Assembly: GCA_017469945.1 (NCBI GenBank)
Contig: JAFUFI010000002.1
Coordinates: forward strand, 172,939-236,938
Reading direction: 5' to 3'
DNA: 64,000 nt
From: Lachnospiraceae bacterium
GTDB lineage: Bacteria; Bacillota; Clostridia; Lachnospirales; Lachnospiraceae
The notes below the pieces were generated by a model, which did no database searches, was not told the DNA's origin, and was given only the letters and a program-made list of their open reading frames with translations. How positions within the stretch are numbered: the stretch's first letter is position 1; every line of letters starts with the position of its first letter. Made by a program: the position numbers and the translations under genes. Shown one piece after another: positions 16,982-27,900 of the stretch.

Positions 16982-18196
16982 GTGGCCAGCTACGCGTACG
17001 AAGCAATAGACAGTCTTGGTAAAATAGTAAAAGGCTCGGTCGAAGCCGAAAACGAAGAGGGGGTTAAGGCTGAACTTAAACGTCAGAACATCACACCTAT
17101 CTCTATCAAATCCCAGGGCATACTCAACAAAGATCTTAACATCGATATCGGAGGGAAACCGACGGTTAGAGACCTGTCTGTATTTTGCAGACAGTTTGTG
17201 GCGATGTTCAGAGCCGGCGTTTCTATGATCGACGCCCTTAAGATGCTTACCGAGGCTACCGAGAACAAAAAGCTCAGAAAAGCCTGCGACGAAGTAAGGA
17301 TCGCCGTTGAAAAAGGTGAAGCCCTTTCTATGGCCTTCAAGGAACATTCCAAGATCTTCCCACCTATTATGGTCAATATGACTGCTGCAGGAGAGGCTTC
17401 CGGATCACTTGATGTTGCGATGGATCGAATCGCCCTTCAGCTTGAAAAGTCCAACAAGACTAAGGCTACTATAAAGAAAGCGATGATGTACCCCATAATC
17501 GTACTTATCGTTATGTTGGCGGTAGTAATCGTAATGCTCGTAAAGGTTATCCCCTCTTATAGCGAGATGTTTAAAGATCTCGAGACCGACCTTCCCGCTA
17601 TTACAAAGGGAGTACAGGCGGTCAGCGACTTCTTGATTCACCAATGGTATATCGTAGTACCTGTGATCATTGCAATTGTTGTAGGACTTATCATCTTTAA
17701 CAAGACCGATACAGGTAAGCACGTAACAGGCAAGATTGCTATTTCAATCCCCGCAATCAAGAATCTCGTCGTTAAGAACGCTTCGGCGCAGATGGCACGT
17801 ACCCTTTCAACTCTTGTTGGCGCAGGTATCCCTCTTGTTGAAGCAGTAGAAATAGCCGGAAACGTTATGGACAATGTCTATTTTAAAGAGGCTATGTACA
17901 ACGCAAAAGACGAGATTATGATAGGTCAGCCCCTTTCAAGACCTCTTGAAGAAGCCGGAATCTTTCCACCGATGGTTTACAATATGGTAAAGATCGGAGA
18001 GGAAACCGGACGTACCGAGGATATGCTTGAAAAGCTTGCAGAATACTACGAGGAAGAAGTAGAAGCCGCTGTTCAGACTATGATGGCAGCACTTGAGCCC
18101 ATAATCATCATCGTACTTGCAGTCGTAGTAGGAACGATAATCGCAGCTTGTATGGCACCTATGCTCAAAATGTACCAGGCACTGGATCAGCTGTAA
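16982..18196 (+). CDS. pilC: Type IV pilus inner-membrane platform protein PilC (GspF/T2SF family)
   Basis: Polytopic membrane protein that couples the PilB motor to pilin assembly. The 404-residue protein has the family's two homologous T2SF domains, each with a conserved FCRQFVAMFRAG- or MARTLSTLVGAGIP-type start, and three membrane segments (about 170-195, 220-240 and 370-395). The PMVYNMVKIGEETG motif near the C-terminus is typical. The start is GTG at 16982, supported by GGAGGA 8 bases upstream. It directly follows the repeat island, but the coding sequence is intact and pilA lies 83 bases downstream. Confidence 0.95.
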   Translation: MASYAYEAIDSLGKIVKGSVEAENEEGVKAELKRQNITPISIKSQGILNKDLNIDIGGKPTVRDLSVFCRQFVAMFRAGVSMIDALKMLTEATENKKLRKACDEVRIAVEKGEALSMAFKEHSKIFPPIMVNMTAAGEASGSLDVAMDRIALQLEKSNKTKATIKKAMMYPIIVLIVMLAVVIVMLVKVIPSYSEMFKDLETDLPAITKGVQAVSDFLIHQWYIVVPVIIAIVVGLIIFNKTDTGKHVTGKIAISIPAIKNLVVKNASAQMARTLSTLVGAGIPLVEAVEIAGNVMDNVYFKEAMYNAKDEIMIGQPLSRPLEEAGIFPPMVYNMVKIGEETGRTEDMLEKLAEYYEEEVEAAVQTMMAALEPIIIIVLAVVVGTIIAACMAPMLKMYQALDQL

Positions 18197-18279
18197 ATAA
18201 ATTAACAAAGGTTAATCGCCCGGGAGTAGGGCCCGGACTTTTAATAAAAATTATACTTATTGCAAAGGAGAATTCTATT

Positions 18280-18720
18280 ATGAAAAAGAATGCAAACAAA
18301 GGTTTTTCACTTGTAGAGCTTATCATCGTAATTGCTATTATGGCAGTTCTCATCGGTGTACTTGCTCCTCAGTTCATCAAGCAGGTTGAGAAGTCAAGAG
18401 AGTCAACAGATCTTCAGAATATTGAAGAGTACAAGACTGCTATTGAGACTTGGGTAGCTGAAAATGGTGAGTCCGCTACCGCAGGCACTATAACTGTAAA
18501 TGTTAATCTTTCTAGCTCAAAGAAGATAGCAGTTGCTACTGAAGGACTCCCTTCTGGCGTTACATTAAGTCTTGCTGATTATGGTCTGGATAATTCAAAG
18601 GATTTAAAATCCTCAAAATGGGAAATTACAAATCAGTGGCAGTACAGCTTATCGACCTATAAGTGGAACACACCTGCTGGCTCTGCAACATATTTCAATA
18701 TTGACGGAACTAATAAATAA
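18280..18720 (+). CDS. pilA: Major type IV prepilin
   Basis: Structural pilin of 146 residues. I chose the ATG at 18280 because AAAGGAG lies 9 bases upstream and the product starts with a short basic leader, MKKNANKG, then F+1, SLVE with Glu at +5 and the hydrophobic helix LIIVIAIMAVLIGVLAP. This is a class III signal for cleavage by the prepilin peptidase encoded next. The globular domain lacks the paired C-terminal Cys of proteobacterial pilins. A GC-rich hairpin (18218-18236) followed by an AT-rich stretch between pilC and pilA may give a separate pilin-rich transcript. The protein at 29839 is a clear paralogue. Confidence 0.93.
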   Translation: MKKNANKGFSLVELIIVIAIMAVLIGVLAPQFIKQVEKSRESTDLQNIEEYKTAIETWVAENGESATAGTITVNVNLSSSKKIAVATEGLPSGVTLSLADYGLDNSKDLKSSKWEITNQWQYSLSTYKWNTPAGSATYFNIDGTNK

Positions 18721-18735
18721 GTTGGTTTAACCACC

Positions 18736-19494
18736 ATGCCCCTTACATTAATCCTATCAATCATCATATTTCTCTACGGTATCGTGATAGGTTCGTTCTT
18801 GAACGTACTTATCTACCGGTTGCCGAAGCATGAGAACATAGCGACAAAAAGGTCACACTGCATGGAATGCGGTTACCAGTTAAAATGGTATGACCTTATT
18901 CCACTCTTTAGTTACCTTTTTCTAAGGGGCAGATGTCGTAAGTGCGGTACGAGGATATCAATTCAGTACCCTATAATCGAGGCTGTAAACGGTATCCTCT
19001 ACGTACTTATCTTTTTAAGATACGGGCTAACAATAGAAACCCTACTCTATTGCCTGTTATTTTCTGCACTTTTAGCATTAAGTGTAATCGACTTTAGGAC
19101 ATTTGAAATCCCGGTGGGATTCAATATCTTTATACTGATACTGGGACTTGTCAGAGTGGCTACCGATTACAAGAATTGGCTGCTTTATCTGATAGGCCTG
19201 GTATCAGTAAGCTTGTTTTTATTCGCGATATTCGCGATTTCAAAAGGAAGAGGGATCGGCGGCGGCGACGTGAAGCTCATGGCTGCCACCGGATTACTCC
19301 TCGGATGGAAACTCAATCTTCTCGGATTTGTGATGGGCTGTATTTTAGGCTCAATCATCCATATTATCCGGATGAAGGTTTCCAAAGAGGGGAGGACGCT
19401 TGCAATGGGACCTTATCTGTCTCTTGGGGTAGTCCTTACGGTATTTTTTGGAGAGTATATCATTTCCTGGTATATGTCTTTCTTTACCGCGTAA
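18736..19494 (+). CDS. pilD: Prepilin peptidase PilD (A24 aspartic protease)
   Basis: Membrane aspartic protease that cleaves prepilin leaders and usually N-methylates the new N-terminus. The 252-residue protein has the N-terminal GSFLNVLIYRLP motif, two CxxC pairs (CMECG and CRKCG) of the zinc-binding methylase-type domain, and multiple membrane helices. The catalytic Asp residues lie in VIDFRTFEIP and GGGDVKLM. The gene starts 15 bases after the pilin gene. All expected residues are present, so both activities are likely. Confidence 0.95.
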   Translation: MPLTLILSIIIFLYGIVIGSFLNVLIYRLPKHENIATKRSHCMECGYQLKWYDLIPLFSYLFLRGRCRKCGTRISIQYPIIEAVNGILYVLIFLRYGLTIETLLYCLLFSALLALSVIDFRTFEIPVGFNIFILILGLVRVATDYKNWLLYLIGLVSVSLFLFAIFAISKGRGIGGGDVKLMAATGLLLGWKLNLLGFVMGCILGSIIHIIRMKVSKEGRTLAMGPYLSLGVVLTVFFGEYIISWYMSFFTA

Positions 19495-19567
19495 ATCCTA
19501 CGCGGTTAGTTCCATGTTTACGGATGAAGGCGTAAACATCAAATTAATCTTGTGAGGTCCAAAGGTA

Positions 19568-21367
19568 ATGGCAAACAAAGTTATCTCAATCGAAATCGGT
19601 AATGACGTAACCCGTATAGTCCAGATGGACTATCAAACCAAGCACCCCAAGGTGTATCGTCATGCGACTATACCTACCCCCGAAGGATGTATATCCGACG
19701 GTTATATCAACAACGAAAATCCCGCTTTGGCGGAAGCTATTAAAAATGCGATCACAGACGAGAAGATGAACGGAAGCAAAAACGTTATCTTCACCATCGC
19801 ATCCTCTAAGATCCTTACCAGAGAGGTTATGCTTCCTCCTATCAAAGCTAATATGATAGATGCCACAGTTCAGATGAACCTTGGCGAATATTTCCCTATA
19901 GACCTTTCCCAGCATGAGGTTTCAAACCTCGTACTCGAGCATATAAAAGAGGGCGACAACGCAGGAAGATACCGCGTACTTATAATCGCAGCCGAAAAGA
20001 CACTCGTTCAGTCCTACGAGGCTCTCGCAAAGGCAATCGGCCTTACCTTAATACAGGTTGATTACGTTGGTAACTCAATTTACCAGTGCTTCAAAAACGA
20101 GAACGCAAACCGTTGTAATATGATCCTCAAGATTGAGGAGACACAGACTTCCATAACCATTGTCGACCATCAGAATCTTCTCCTTCAGAGAAACGTTTCC
20201 TACGGAATCGAAGAGGTTATAAGAGAAGTTGCGGACAGGCCCGCCTTCGGATGCAAGTCCTACGAGGATGCCTGCCAGTATATTAAAAACAATATCTGTA
20301 TTTTCGAGACTCTTGCGGATACCGCCGCAAGTACGGCTAACGAAAATACATCCACCGGAACGGCACTTCTTGAGGCGAGAGCAGCCGTTACCCGCTCTAT
20401 TTCCGGATTTATCAATGCGATTTCAAGAGTTGTAGACTTCTACAATTCAAGATATACGGTTCCTATCGACAGAATCTTTGTCTGCGGTATGGGTGGTGAC
20501 TTTACCGGAATCAACACCCTGCTTTCAAATGAGATGGGAATCAAAACCCACATCCTTAAAAAGCTTGAGGAGCTTCAGTGGGTTGCAACAACCGACCTTG
20601 CCGGATTCCACTGCTACGCAGCACCTATCGGCGCATCCTTCGCTCCTGTAGGTCTCTATAGCAAGGCAAGAGAGGACAAGGAGAAGCACAAGACAAATTA
20701 CAAGGGACTGGGATTACTTATCCTTGCATTTGCCGCGGTACTGAGTTTGGCGCTCTTTATACCGAGAGCCTTTAGCCTTATGTCCTTAAAGGATGAAAAC
20801 GCAAGTCTTAAGGCGATGGAAGCGCAGTACATTGAGGCGGAGGAGATTTACAACCGCTACACAAGTACTTTGGATGTTTACCAGCAGGTTTATTCATCAA
20901 GCCTTCTTTTAGAGCATCCAAACGACAATATCCTTGCTTTCTTTAATGAGCTTGAACAGAAGCTTCCTCACGATATAAGAGTTGAGGCAATCACATCTGA
21001 CGATACAAACATTGTGATGACATTTATCTGTAACAGCAAGGAAGAGGCAGCCGGAATCATCAATCTTTTCAGAGATTTTGATACGCTCCTTTCTCTTCAG
21101 GTGGGAACCATCGAGGAAGAACATTCGGAGGTTACGGACGAGGAGCTTACAGATATCGCAATCGGAACCGTTACGGCAGATACTGTTGACCAGGCGGTTG
21201 ATAATTTCGTAGATGGCGTCGTAAGCGCAATCCAGAATTCCGGAAGCCGCGAGACAAGCGTTAAGTTTACGATAACCGGCGAGTATCTTCCCATTGAGAC
21301 CGAAACACAGACCGAGAGCTCGGTTACCGCTGAGCCCGCAATAGAAGAAACCGAGAGCGTAGAATAA
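19568..21367 (+). CDS. PilM-PilN fusion, type IV pilus alignment protein
   Basis: A 599-residue protein whose first about 365 residues have the actin-like PilM fold pattern (start VISIEIGNDVTRIVQ; later VDYVGNSIYQ and RIFVCGMGGDF for the nucleotide-binding lobes). A membrane helix follows at about 378-400 (LLILAFAAVLSLALFIPRAF), then a periplasmic-type PilN-like domain with a coiled stretch. In most systems PilM (cytoplasmic) and PilN (membrane) are separate proteins. Fusion fixes their stoichiometry. The gene precedes the PilO-like gene by 13 bases. The C-terminal tail (about 565-599) is Glu/Thr-rich. Confidence 0.82.
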   Translation: MANKVISIEIGNDVTRIVQMDYQTKHPKVYRHATIPTPEGCISDGYINNENPALAEAIKNAITDEKMNGSKNVIFTIASSKILTREVMLPPIKANMIDATVQMNLGEYFPIDLSQHEVSNLVLEHIKEGDNAGRYRVLIIAAEKTLVQSYEALAKAIGLTLIQVDYVGNSIYQCFKNENANRCNMILKIEETQTSITIVDHQNLLLQRNVSYGIEEVIREVADRPAFGCKSYEDACQYIKNNICIFETLADTAASTANENTSTGTALLEARAAVTRSISGFINAISRVVDFYNSRYTVPIDRIFVCGMGGDFTGINTLLSNEMGIKTHILKKLEELQWVATTDLAGFHCYAAPIGASFAPVGLYSKAREDKEKHKTNYKGLGLLILAFAAVLSLALFIPRAFSLMSLKDENASLKAMEAQYIEAEEIYNRYTSTLDVYQQVYSSSLLLEHPNDNILAFFNELEQKLPHDIRVEAITSDDTNIVMTFICNSKEEAAGIINLFRDFDTLLSLQVGTIEEEHSEVTDEELTDIAIGTVTADTVDQAVDNFVDGVVSAIQNSGSRETSVKFTITGEYLPIETETQTESSVTAEPAIEETESVE

Positions 21368-21380
21368 GGAGAGTTTTAAG

Positions 21381-22286
21381 ATGAAGGGTAAAATCAGCGA
21401 TACACATATTTTTCTTTTATGCCTTGTTCTTGGAGTCGGACTTTTCCTTGTAGTTTATTTCGTCCCTTTTAAGAATGTCGGCGATCAGATAAATGCTTAC
21501 GAGAGGGAAAACAGAGAGATTAGAAACCATATCTCCAGCCTCCAGGAGTATTACGACAACAGAGCTCAGTACGAGAACGATACCGAGGTACTTCGTAAAG
21601 AGGTTGCAAATCTTCTTGCTTCCTTCCCCGGAGCCTATGGATTTGAAGATTATATTATGCAGGCCGTAAACATCGAGAAGAAGGCGCCTATACGCTACGA
21701 GCGTATCGACTTCGAAGAGGTTGAGGATCTTGCAACGATCCCTGCGGACACCATCAAAAAGGCAGAGATTCCTGAGTACCAGAGTGACGTTGTCTTTAAG
21801 AGACAGAACGTTGTTTATACAAATATCGTAGATTACTTTACTTTAAAGAATGTAATCGCACAGGTATTTTCATCACCTTACAGCGTAAATCTTCAGAGCT
21901 TTACTTACAATTCAGAGCAGATTACGGGAGAGCTTAAGGGTACATTTAAGCTTGGCTTCTATGCCGTAGACGGAATCGGCAAGGAGTGGGTAGAGCCTGA
22001 GATCCCTGCATACGAGGCCGGAACTCAAAACATCTTCGGTCCCTATGCACCTATCGGCGCAAACGGCGAAGCTTCAGGAGACGGAAGCATTATTTCCGAT
22101 ACAGCTACCGTTACTGAAAATACCGAGGGAGTAGAGAATACTTCTTCAACAAGCGGTTCGGTACCCGAGGATAACACTCAGGGAACCGAAATTTCTACGG
22201 GAAATACCGCGGACGGAAGCGCGTCAAGTGACAACACTTCCTCAGAGGGTGGATTTTTTGATACTTTGACCGATAATAATAATTAA
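21381..22286 (+). CDS. PilO-like type IV pilus alignment protein
   Basis: A 301-residue single-pass membrane protein: membrane helix at about residues 10-28, coiled-coil at about 32-75 (NAYERENREIRNHISSLQEYY), then an alpha/beta ferredoxin-like domain and a Ser/Thr/Glu-rich tail (about 225-301). The position after PilM-PilN and the overall layout match PilO, which pairs with PilN. The low-complexity tail has no counterpart in typical PilO and could extend into the wall. The ribosome site AAGGAGAG lies just upstream. Confidence 0.75.
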   Translation: MKGKISDTHIFLLCLVLGVGLFLVVYFVPFKNVGDQINAYERENREIRNHISSLQEYYDNRAQYENDTEVLRKEVANLLASFPGAYGFEDYIMQAVNIEKKAPIRYERIDFEEVEDLATIPADTIKKAEIPEYQSDVVFKRQNVVYTNIVDYFTLKNVIAQVFSSPYSVNLQSFTYNSEQITGELKGTFKLGFYAVDGIGKEWVEPEIPAYEAGTQNIFGPYAPIGANGEASGDGSIISDTATVTENTEGVENTSSTSGSVPEDNTQGTEISTGNTADGSASSDNTSSEGGFFDTLTDNNN

Positions 22287-22296
22287 GAGAGTTAAT

Positions 22297-23604
22297 ATGC
22301 TTAAGTTTAAGAATAATAATTTGTTCAAAAAACTGCATAAAAACCAAAAGGGTATGTCCCTTGTAGAGCTTATAATCGCCGTAACGATAATGTCTGTGGC
22401 GATTGCTCCTCTTTTGTACTCCTTCGCTCACTCCGCAAGGTACAACGCCAAGGCCAAGAAAGCCCAGCGCGCCACCACAGCGGCTCAGACCGTAATGGAG
22501 AATATCAAGGCTTATAATCTTGATTCGTTGTATGAGAAGTTTTGTGTTGACTCTGAAGGAAATCATATAGACACAACAGCTTTCCTTTATAACAATCCTA
22601 CAGCGGTTTATTCCACTACGAATACTTACAATGAGAATGCCGGATATGCCGATAAGATGGGAACTTATAAAATTACCGGTATGAAGATGAGCGACGGTCC
22701 TTCGGACAGCCATTTATATGATGTTGATATAACTATCGCACCGGATAAGACGGAGAGCCTTCCGACGTATCATGTATACAATCCTTCCATCGACGCTCTT
22801 TACGAAGAGAATTCCGAGAGCGAGGGGATGTATGCTTTTGATCCTTATTTTGTGGCAACAACTTGCGTTAAAAATTCAGGTGTGCCTTCGGAGAGTGTAA
22901 AGTGTATTGAAATAAACAGATCAGCTACTCTTGTATTTGATGATACGACTATGAGGGTAGATTATGCTTATGATTATTATCTTTACAGCACGCCCGAGCC
23001 TAATGGTGCCGCTGTTTTGGGATATGGTACGTATAATAAGTCCACATCTGTTGACCGCGGAGACTCTGCTACAAGATTAAGAGATGTTTATTACTATTAT
23101 TATCCTGCTTTTAGAAACAGACTTGGCTCTGCAGATACGGATGGAACTATTATTGATCCCGGTATTATCCGTGTATCAAAGGATAAGCTTTATATCAGAA
23201 ATAAGACAACTGATCATGACACAGAGCCTGTAAATGTTTATGTGTTTAAGCAAAGGGATATGGGACTTCTTTCCGATCCTTCTGCAGCGAATGTCATAAG
23301 GGCTTGTGAACCGCTATATAGTCTTGAAATCCATGCAGATATTGCTACAGTTGGGTTAACCAATGTTTATGATTGCGTGCAGAAGAGCGTAGTTGATCCT
23401 GAAGTTAACACTTCATCGATGCTTAAGAGCGGATTAAGCTTTGACTCTGATCTTGTAAAAGATAGAGTAAGCGTAAAGACTGACATCACCGAGAGCAGAA
23501 CAGATCTTCTTACCTACAGTGTAGAGATAAAGGTTTACGATCCTGCGACTGATTCGGGACATACAAGTCCTCTTTCGACAATGTCCGGTACAGTAGTTTA
23601 CTAA
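22297..23604 (+). CDS. Prepilin-like protein (PilV/minor pilin type)
   Basis: A 435-residue protein with a class III signal: basic leader ending QKG, then MSLVELIIAVTIMSVAIAP, with Glu at +5 of the mature form. The processed N-terminus is Met rather than Phe. The large C-terminal part (about 390 residues) is much longer than typical minor pilins and not recognised by eye. Its position in the pilus operon suggests an initiation-complex or tip component. Confidence 0.8.
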   Translation: MLKFKNNNLFKKLHKNQKGMSLVELIIAVTIMSVAIAPLLYSFAHSARYNAKAKKAQRATTAAQTVMENIKAYNLDSLYEKFCVDSEGNHIDTTAFLYNNPTAVYSTTNTYNENAGYADKMGTYKITGMKMSDGPSDSHLYDVDITIAPDKTESLPTYHVYNPSIDALYEENSESEGMYAFDPYFVATTCVKNSGVPSESVKCIEINRSATLVFDDTTMRVDYAYDYYLYSTPEPNGAAVLGYGTYNKSTSVDRGDSATRLRDVYYYYYPAFRNRLGSADTDGTIIDPGIIRVSKDKLYIRNKTTDHDTEPVNVYVFKQRDMGLLSDPSAANVIRACEPLYSLEIHADIATVGLTNVYDCVQKSVVDPEVNTSSMLKSGLSFDSDLVKDRVSVKTDITESRTDLLTYSVEIKVYDPATDSGHTSPLSTMSGTVVY

Positions 23605-23614
23605 TCAGAGAGAA

Positions 23615-24430
23615 ATGATGAAACAAAAGTTTTTTTCCAAAAAACTAAATAGAAAGTCCGATAAGGGTTCGGCTCTAGTCTCGGTACTTGTAATCGTCGC
23701 TTTCATCAGCATCCTTGCAACGATTGTTCTTTATCTTGCCGCTACAAACTACAAGATGAAGATAGCCGATTCAAGGACAAAGGAAAGCTTTTACGAGGCG
23801 GAAGAGGTTGTTGAACTTTTCAAGGCAAATCTTACTTTAGACGTTGCCGAGGCGGCAAGAAGAGCCTACGGAAGATGCAACAGCGAGTATGTATTTCTTA
23901 GCTCAAAGGAAAACCGCCGTGAGCATTTTCTTATCGCATTTAACAATGAACTTCAAAACGTTTGGGAAGAGAAGTGGGATGAGACAACCCCCGGTGCGGG
24001 AGACGGCATTAACCACGGTATATCCGAGATTTTCAGGGGAGCGAGCGTTTCAGATATTGCTTATGTTCCGGCTACAGGTATCTGCAATTTCAAGGTTACT
24101 ACCGGCGGCAGAACATACTACTGTACTTTTAACGAGTATTCATTAGGTGTCGGCACCGGATTTGATTTTACCTACGAGAGCGCTCTGGAGATTCCTGCGG
24201 ATGCTGACGTTTTCAGAGCAGACAATACCGTAAATCCTTCCTTCCTTCGTAACCTTAATATAACGGTAACCGATGGCAAGGATTATACTTCCAAAATCGT
24301 TACTTCTTTCATCATCACACCCCCTGAATTTAACTGGGGAGACGAGGTATTTAAGGATGATGATCTAAACGAGATAACTGATATTTATTATTCGGACTGT
24401 GTGGTTTATACCGGATGGTCAAAGGAATAA
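23615..24430 (+). CDS. PilX-like pilus assembly protein lacking Glu+5
   Basis: A 271-residue protein with a basic N-terminus, then KGSALVSVLVIVAFISILATIV and a helical segment (SRTKESFYEAEEVVELFKANL). It resembles PilX-type minor pilins (GspK-like start) in having a hydrophobic N-terminal helix after a Lys-Gly site but no Glu at +5, as in tip minor pilins. It lies between two prepilin genes in the same operon. Two adjacent ATGs (23615 and 23618) are possible starts. Confidence 0.68.
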   Translation: MMKQKFFSKKLNRKSDKGSALVSVLVIVAFISILATIVLYLAATNYKMKIADSRTKESFYEAEEVVELFKANLTLDVAEAARRAYGRCNSEYVFLSSKENRREHFLIAFNNELQNVWEEKWDETTPGAGDGINHGISEIFRGASVSDIAYVPATGICNFKVTTGGRTYYCTFNEYSLGVGTGFDFTYESALEIPADADVFRADNTVNPSFLRNLNITVTDGKDYTSKIVTSFIITPPEFNWGDEVFKDDDLNEITDIYYSDCVVYTGWSKE

Positions 24431-24442
24431 TAGGGGAAAGAT

Positions 24443-24976
24443 ATGAAAAAGTTTTTAAAGGATAAGTCCGGAATAAGCCTTATAGAGCTTGTTGTCGTAA
24501 TAGCGATAATGTCTGTTCTTGTCGGCGCTATCGGACTCGGCGTAGGACTTTCATCAACGAAGCCTGCGACGCAATGTGCTAAAAAACTTCAGATGGCTAT
24601 TCAAAAGACCCGGGTTGATACTATGGGTAAGAAAAACGGACGCCTTGTTGTGAAGCTTGAGGCTGACGGAACTATTTCTATGACGGAAGAGCTAAACTAC
24701 GGTACCGGTACGGCTAAGATTGACGGACCTGTAACCGTTGGCTCTAAGGGCGTATCTGTTAAAACGGGTAGCCCTGGTTCACCTCTTACTGCTACGGGTT
24801 TTGTTGTAGAGTTTTACAGAGGCGACGGAAAGCTTTATGTCTGCACTTCAAATTACTCCGGAATATCCGAAGCTACAAGATATGACGCTCTTCCTATTGT
24901 TGTAACAAAAGGTAACAGGTCCTACAGTATTGATATTGACAGCTTAACCGGAAGGGTTACTTTAGAGAATCTATAA
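24443..24976 (+). CDS. Prepilin-like protein (GspH/FimT type)
   Basis: A 177-residue prepilin with leader MKKFLKDKSG and the helix ISLIELVVVIAIMSVLVGAIG, with Glu at +5. The following QCAKKLQMAIQKTRVDTMGK and the beta-rich remainder fit GspH/FimT minor pilins. It is followed after 20 bases by the giant pilin-adhesin gene, with which it probably forms the pilus tip. Confidence 0.82.
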   Translation: MKKFLKDKSGISLIELVVVIAIMSVLVGAIGLGVGLSSTKPATQCAKKLQMAIQKTRVDTMGKKNGRLVVKLEADGTISMTEELNYGTGTAKIDGPVTVGSKGVSVKTGSPGSPLTATGFVVEFYRGDGKLYVCTSNYSGISEATRYDALPIVVTKGNRSYSIDIDSLTGRVTLENL

Positions 24977-24996
24977 ATCATTAAGAGGAGTACACA

Positions 24997-27900
24997 ATGT
25001 CTCTTTTTAAGAAATTAGCAAAAAACAATATAGGCTTATCCCTTGTGGAACTGATCATTACCATTGCTCTTATGAGTATCGTTTCGGTAGCGATCGGTTC
25101 TGCGATTGTGTCTGCAACTACCAACTACAGACGTAATTCGGAAGAAGTTGCCATCCAGCAGGATGTTCAGAATATCACAAATATCATTGCAAATATGATC
25201 TTTGACTCCGTCGAAGCCAACAATACCGGTAATGAAGGCGGAGAGAATCTTTCCAATCTGTTTATTCTTTCAAGTACCGGAGTTTATTATTCCATCAGCT
25301 GTTCCGGCGGAAAGCTCTATTACGGCGAGTCTACCACGGGATACCCTGCAGTTTCTTCGCTTACAAAGGTTCTTGCAGAGAATGTCAGCGCTTTTTCGGC
25401 AAATACATCGACTTACTCAAATGACTATATTGTCAAGATTTCGCTCGCTGTAAACAGTCAGACTACGGATAAAACAATGATGACATCCTTTGCGGTAACT
25501 TCACGTAACGCAGAGGGCGGAAATAATCTTACCATTACAGATATCAATGGCGCTGTTATTGCTATAGATACTATGGCTGTAATCGAGCCCAATCAGGTTA
25601 TCGACATTCCTTACGAAGTGCTTACTTCCGGAAATGTTGATGACACATCCATTAAGCTTATTGATGTTACCACTGTTTACGGTAAGCCCATCGTTATGAC
25701 GGCGGCTCTTGCGACCAACGCAGAAGGAAAGAATGTTGTACGTATTACCGCTAACGATGAAAAGAATGATATCGTAAGAGTTAAGGTTCGCACTAATGCT
25801 ATTTATACCGATGAAGATGGCAACAACCATGCTTACGATGAGAAGGTTATTAAGGTTTATGTTCGCCGCGTAACGAAGATCGATGCCGGCGGAGCACAGA
25901 CAAACCAGGCCGATTATGCCAACTGCAAGGCCGGTTCAAAGTATGAGGTTTCCGCTGCTATTACTGCGATAAACGGCGACAGATTCTATACCTTTAAAAC
26001 CGATAATGATTATGTAAATACTTATAAGCTTGTCTGGACAGTAACCGGTAATACAGAGAAGATGACAGGGGTTACTAATCCGGCGGGCGGAAATAGCGTT
26101 ACCGGAAATATTGTCTGCGATGACGCTACGAAGAAGTGGAAGTTTACGATAAATTCCGATTTTTCGCCGGGAGAGTATATTACTTTCACATGCAGAGCAC
26201 TTCATTCCGACGGAACTTTTGAGACTTTAACTACCAACAAAACAGGCCTTCCTTACGGTGAATTTGAGGACAGCTGGACCCTTACTACGGGATTTTTCGA
26301 TAATGTAAACGATAAAGACTTTAAGCGTGCAAACGATGATACCAACTGGGTTACTCCGGCTGGATTCGATAATATGGATAACCTTATCCTCAAGTATTAC
26401 GTAAGAAATACTCCGGAGTATCTTGCTAAGGTTGCGCAGCTCGAGGCGGCAAATGCCGTTGGTTATGATATTGAGAACAAGCTTCTTCAGTATAAGAAGG
26501 ACAACGGCCTTGAGACCGGAATTGACGGAATTGAAAGCGCAATGCTTACAGCCGCTAAAGCAAAATATGACTTTAACTTCTGTGTATTTGGTAGCGTAGG
26601 TACTCCAAATCCCGATACCGGCGTTTGCAGCTGGAGCAGATATATTACTTTGCAGCCGAAAGGCGGTACAAACTATAGGATTGACAAAGCTCTTTCTTAT
26701 ATGATGGATTCCGATAAGGAGTATCAGTTTGAATTTCTGGCTTGTCTCACTTATGTAGAAAAAGCTAATACAAGCAATAAATATGTCCTTTGGCCTAATT
26801 ATAACAAAGTACTTGAGACGAATATGGGCTTTAAGGAGGCCGGATATCAGGCGTCACCTCTTTGGGGACCTCAGGAGGGAAGCGCCGCTACTTTAAGCTT
26901 TTCCGGAAATAATCTGGTAGTTTCTTCTTCCAATTTTATAACAAAGACTTCTGAAGGCGTCAGCGCGGGAGAGCCCTACGCAGCTTACGCGAGAACTATG
27001 GGTATCGGAAAGGGTGATTTCTACTTTAAGGAGAATACAGATTTAGGTATCGTAGAAGGTGCTCCTACTGCGGGCTCTGTGTATGATCCTATTATCCTGA
27101 TGCTTGGCCAGGGAGCCGGATATACGATCAACATAGACAAGGCTCAGATGACCGGACTTGGTTCCAACGAGTTCATGCATGTTGACGGTATACTTCAGTA
27201 TCAGAAATCCGACGGAACCTGGGTTACTTTGGACGATTCAGTTAAATCGGGAACTCCTAATTACAAGGCTCGTACCGGAAATTATATCAATATGGGTGAC
27301 GGTTGGATTGCAGTTTATTGCTCCAATGCGCAGTATGAGGATGTCCTTTTCAGAGTGCTCTTTACCGAGAGTAACAGACCAAAGGCTTACGTTAAAACCG
27401 CTGAAGGTGCTTTCAGCACGAACCTTTATATGACAACGGATTCGCGCGGTAATCTGAGCGCTAATTATACTGTTATTTATGATAATCCTAAGGTTGGTTA
27501 TACATATCCTTTGTACGATCTTTCACAGGATAAGGGAATCTTGTACTTCAAGGTTGCTGATACCAACGGAACCTTCGGAAACGGATCGGGCTCGCTTTAT
27601 CCTATTACTCTTGATCCTAACGGCGGAACTGTTTCAAAGACAAAGATTACTATCTACACGGGACAGAAGGTTGAAAACCTTGTTGATCCTGTAAGAGAGC
27701 ATTACAACTTTGACGGCTGGTTTACCGCTAAGGATGGCGGAACCGAAATATCCAACGGTTCGTCCTTCGATTCACTTGGCGGAGCTAAGACTCTTTATGC
27801 TCATTGGACCGAGAAGGACAAGGTAACTGTAACTCTTGACGCAAACGGTGGAAAGAATCCTACTCCTTCGACGTTTACCGTATATGTAGGAGAGACTTTA

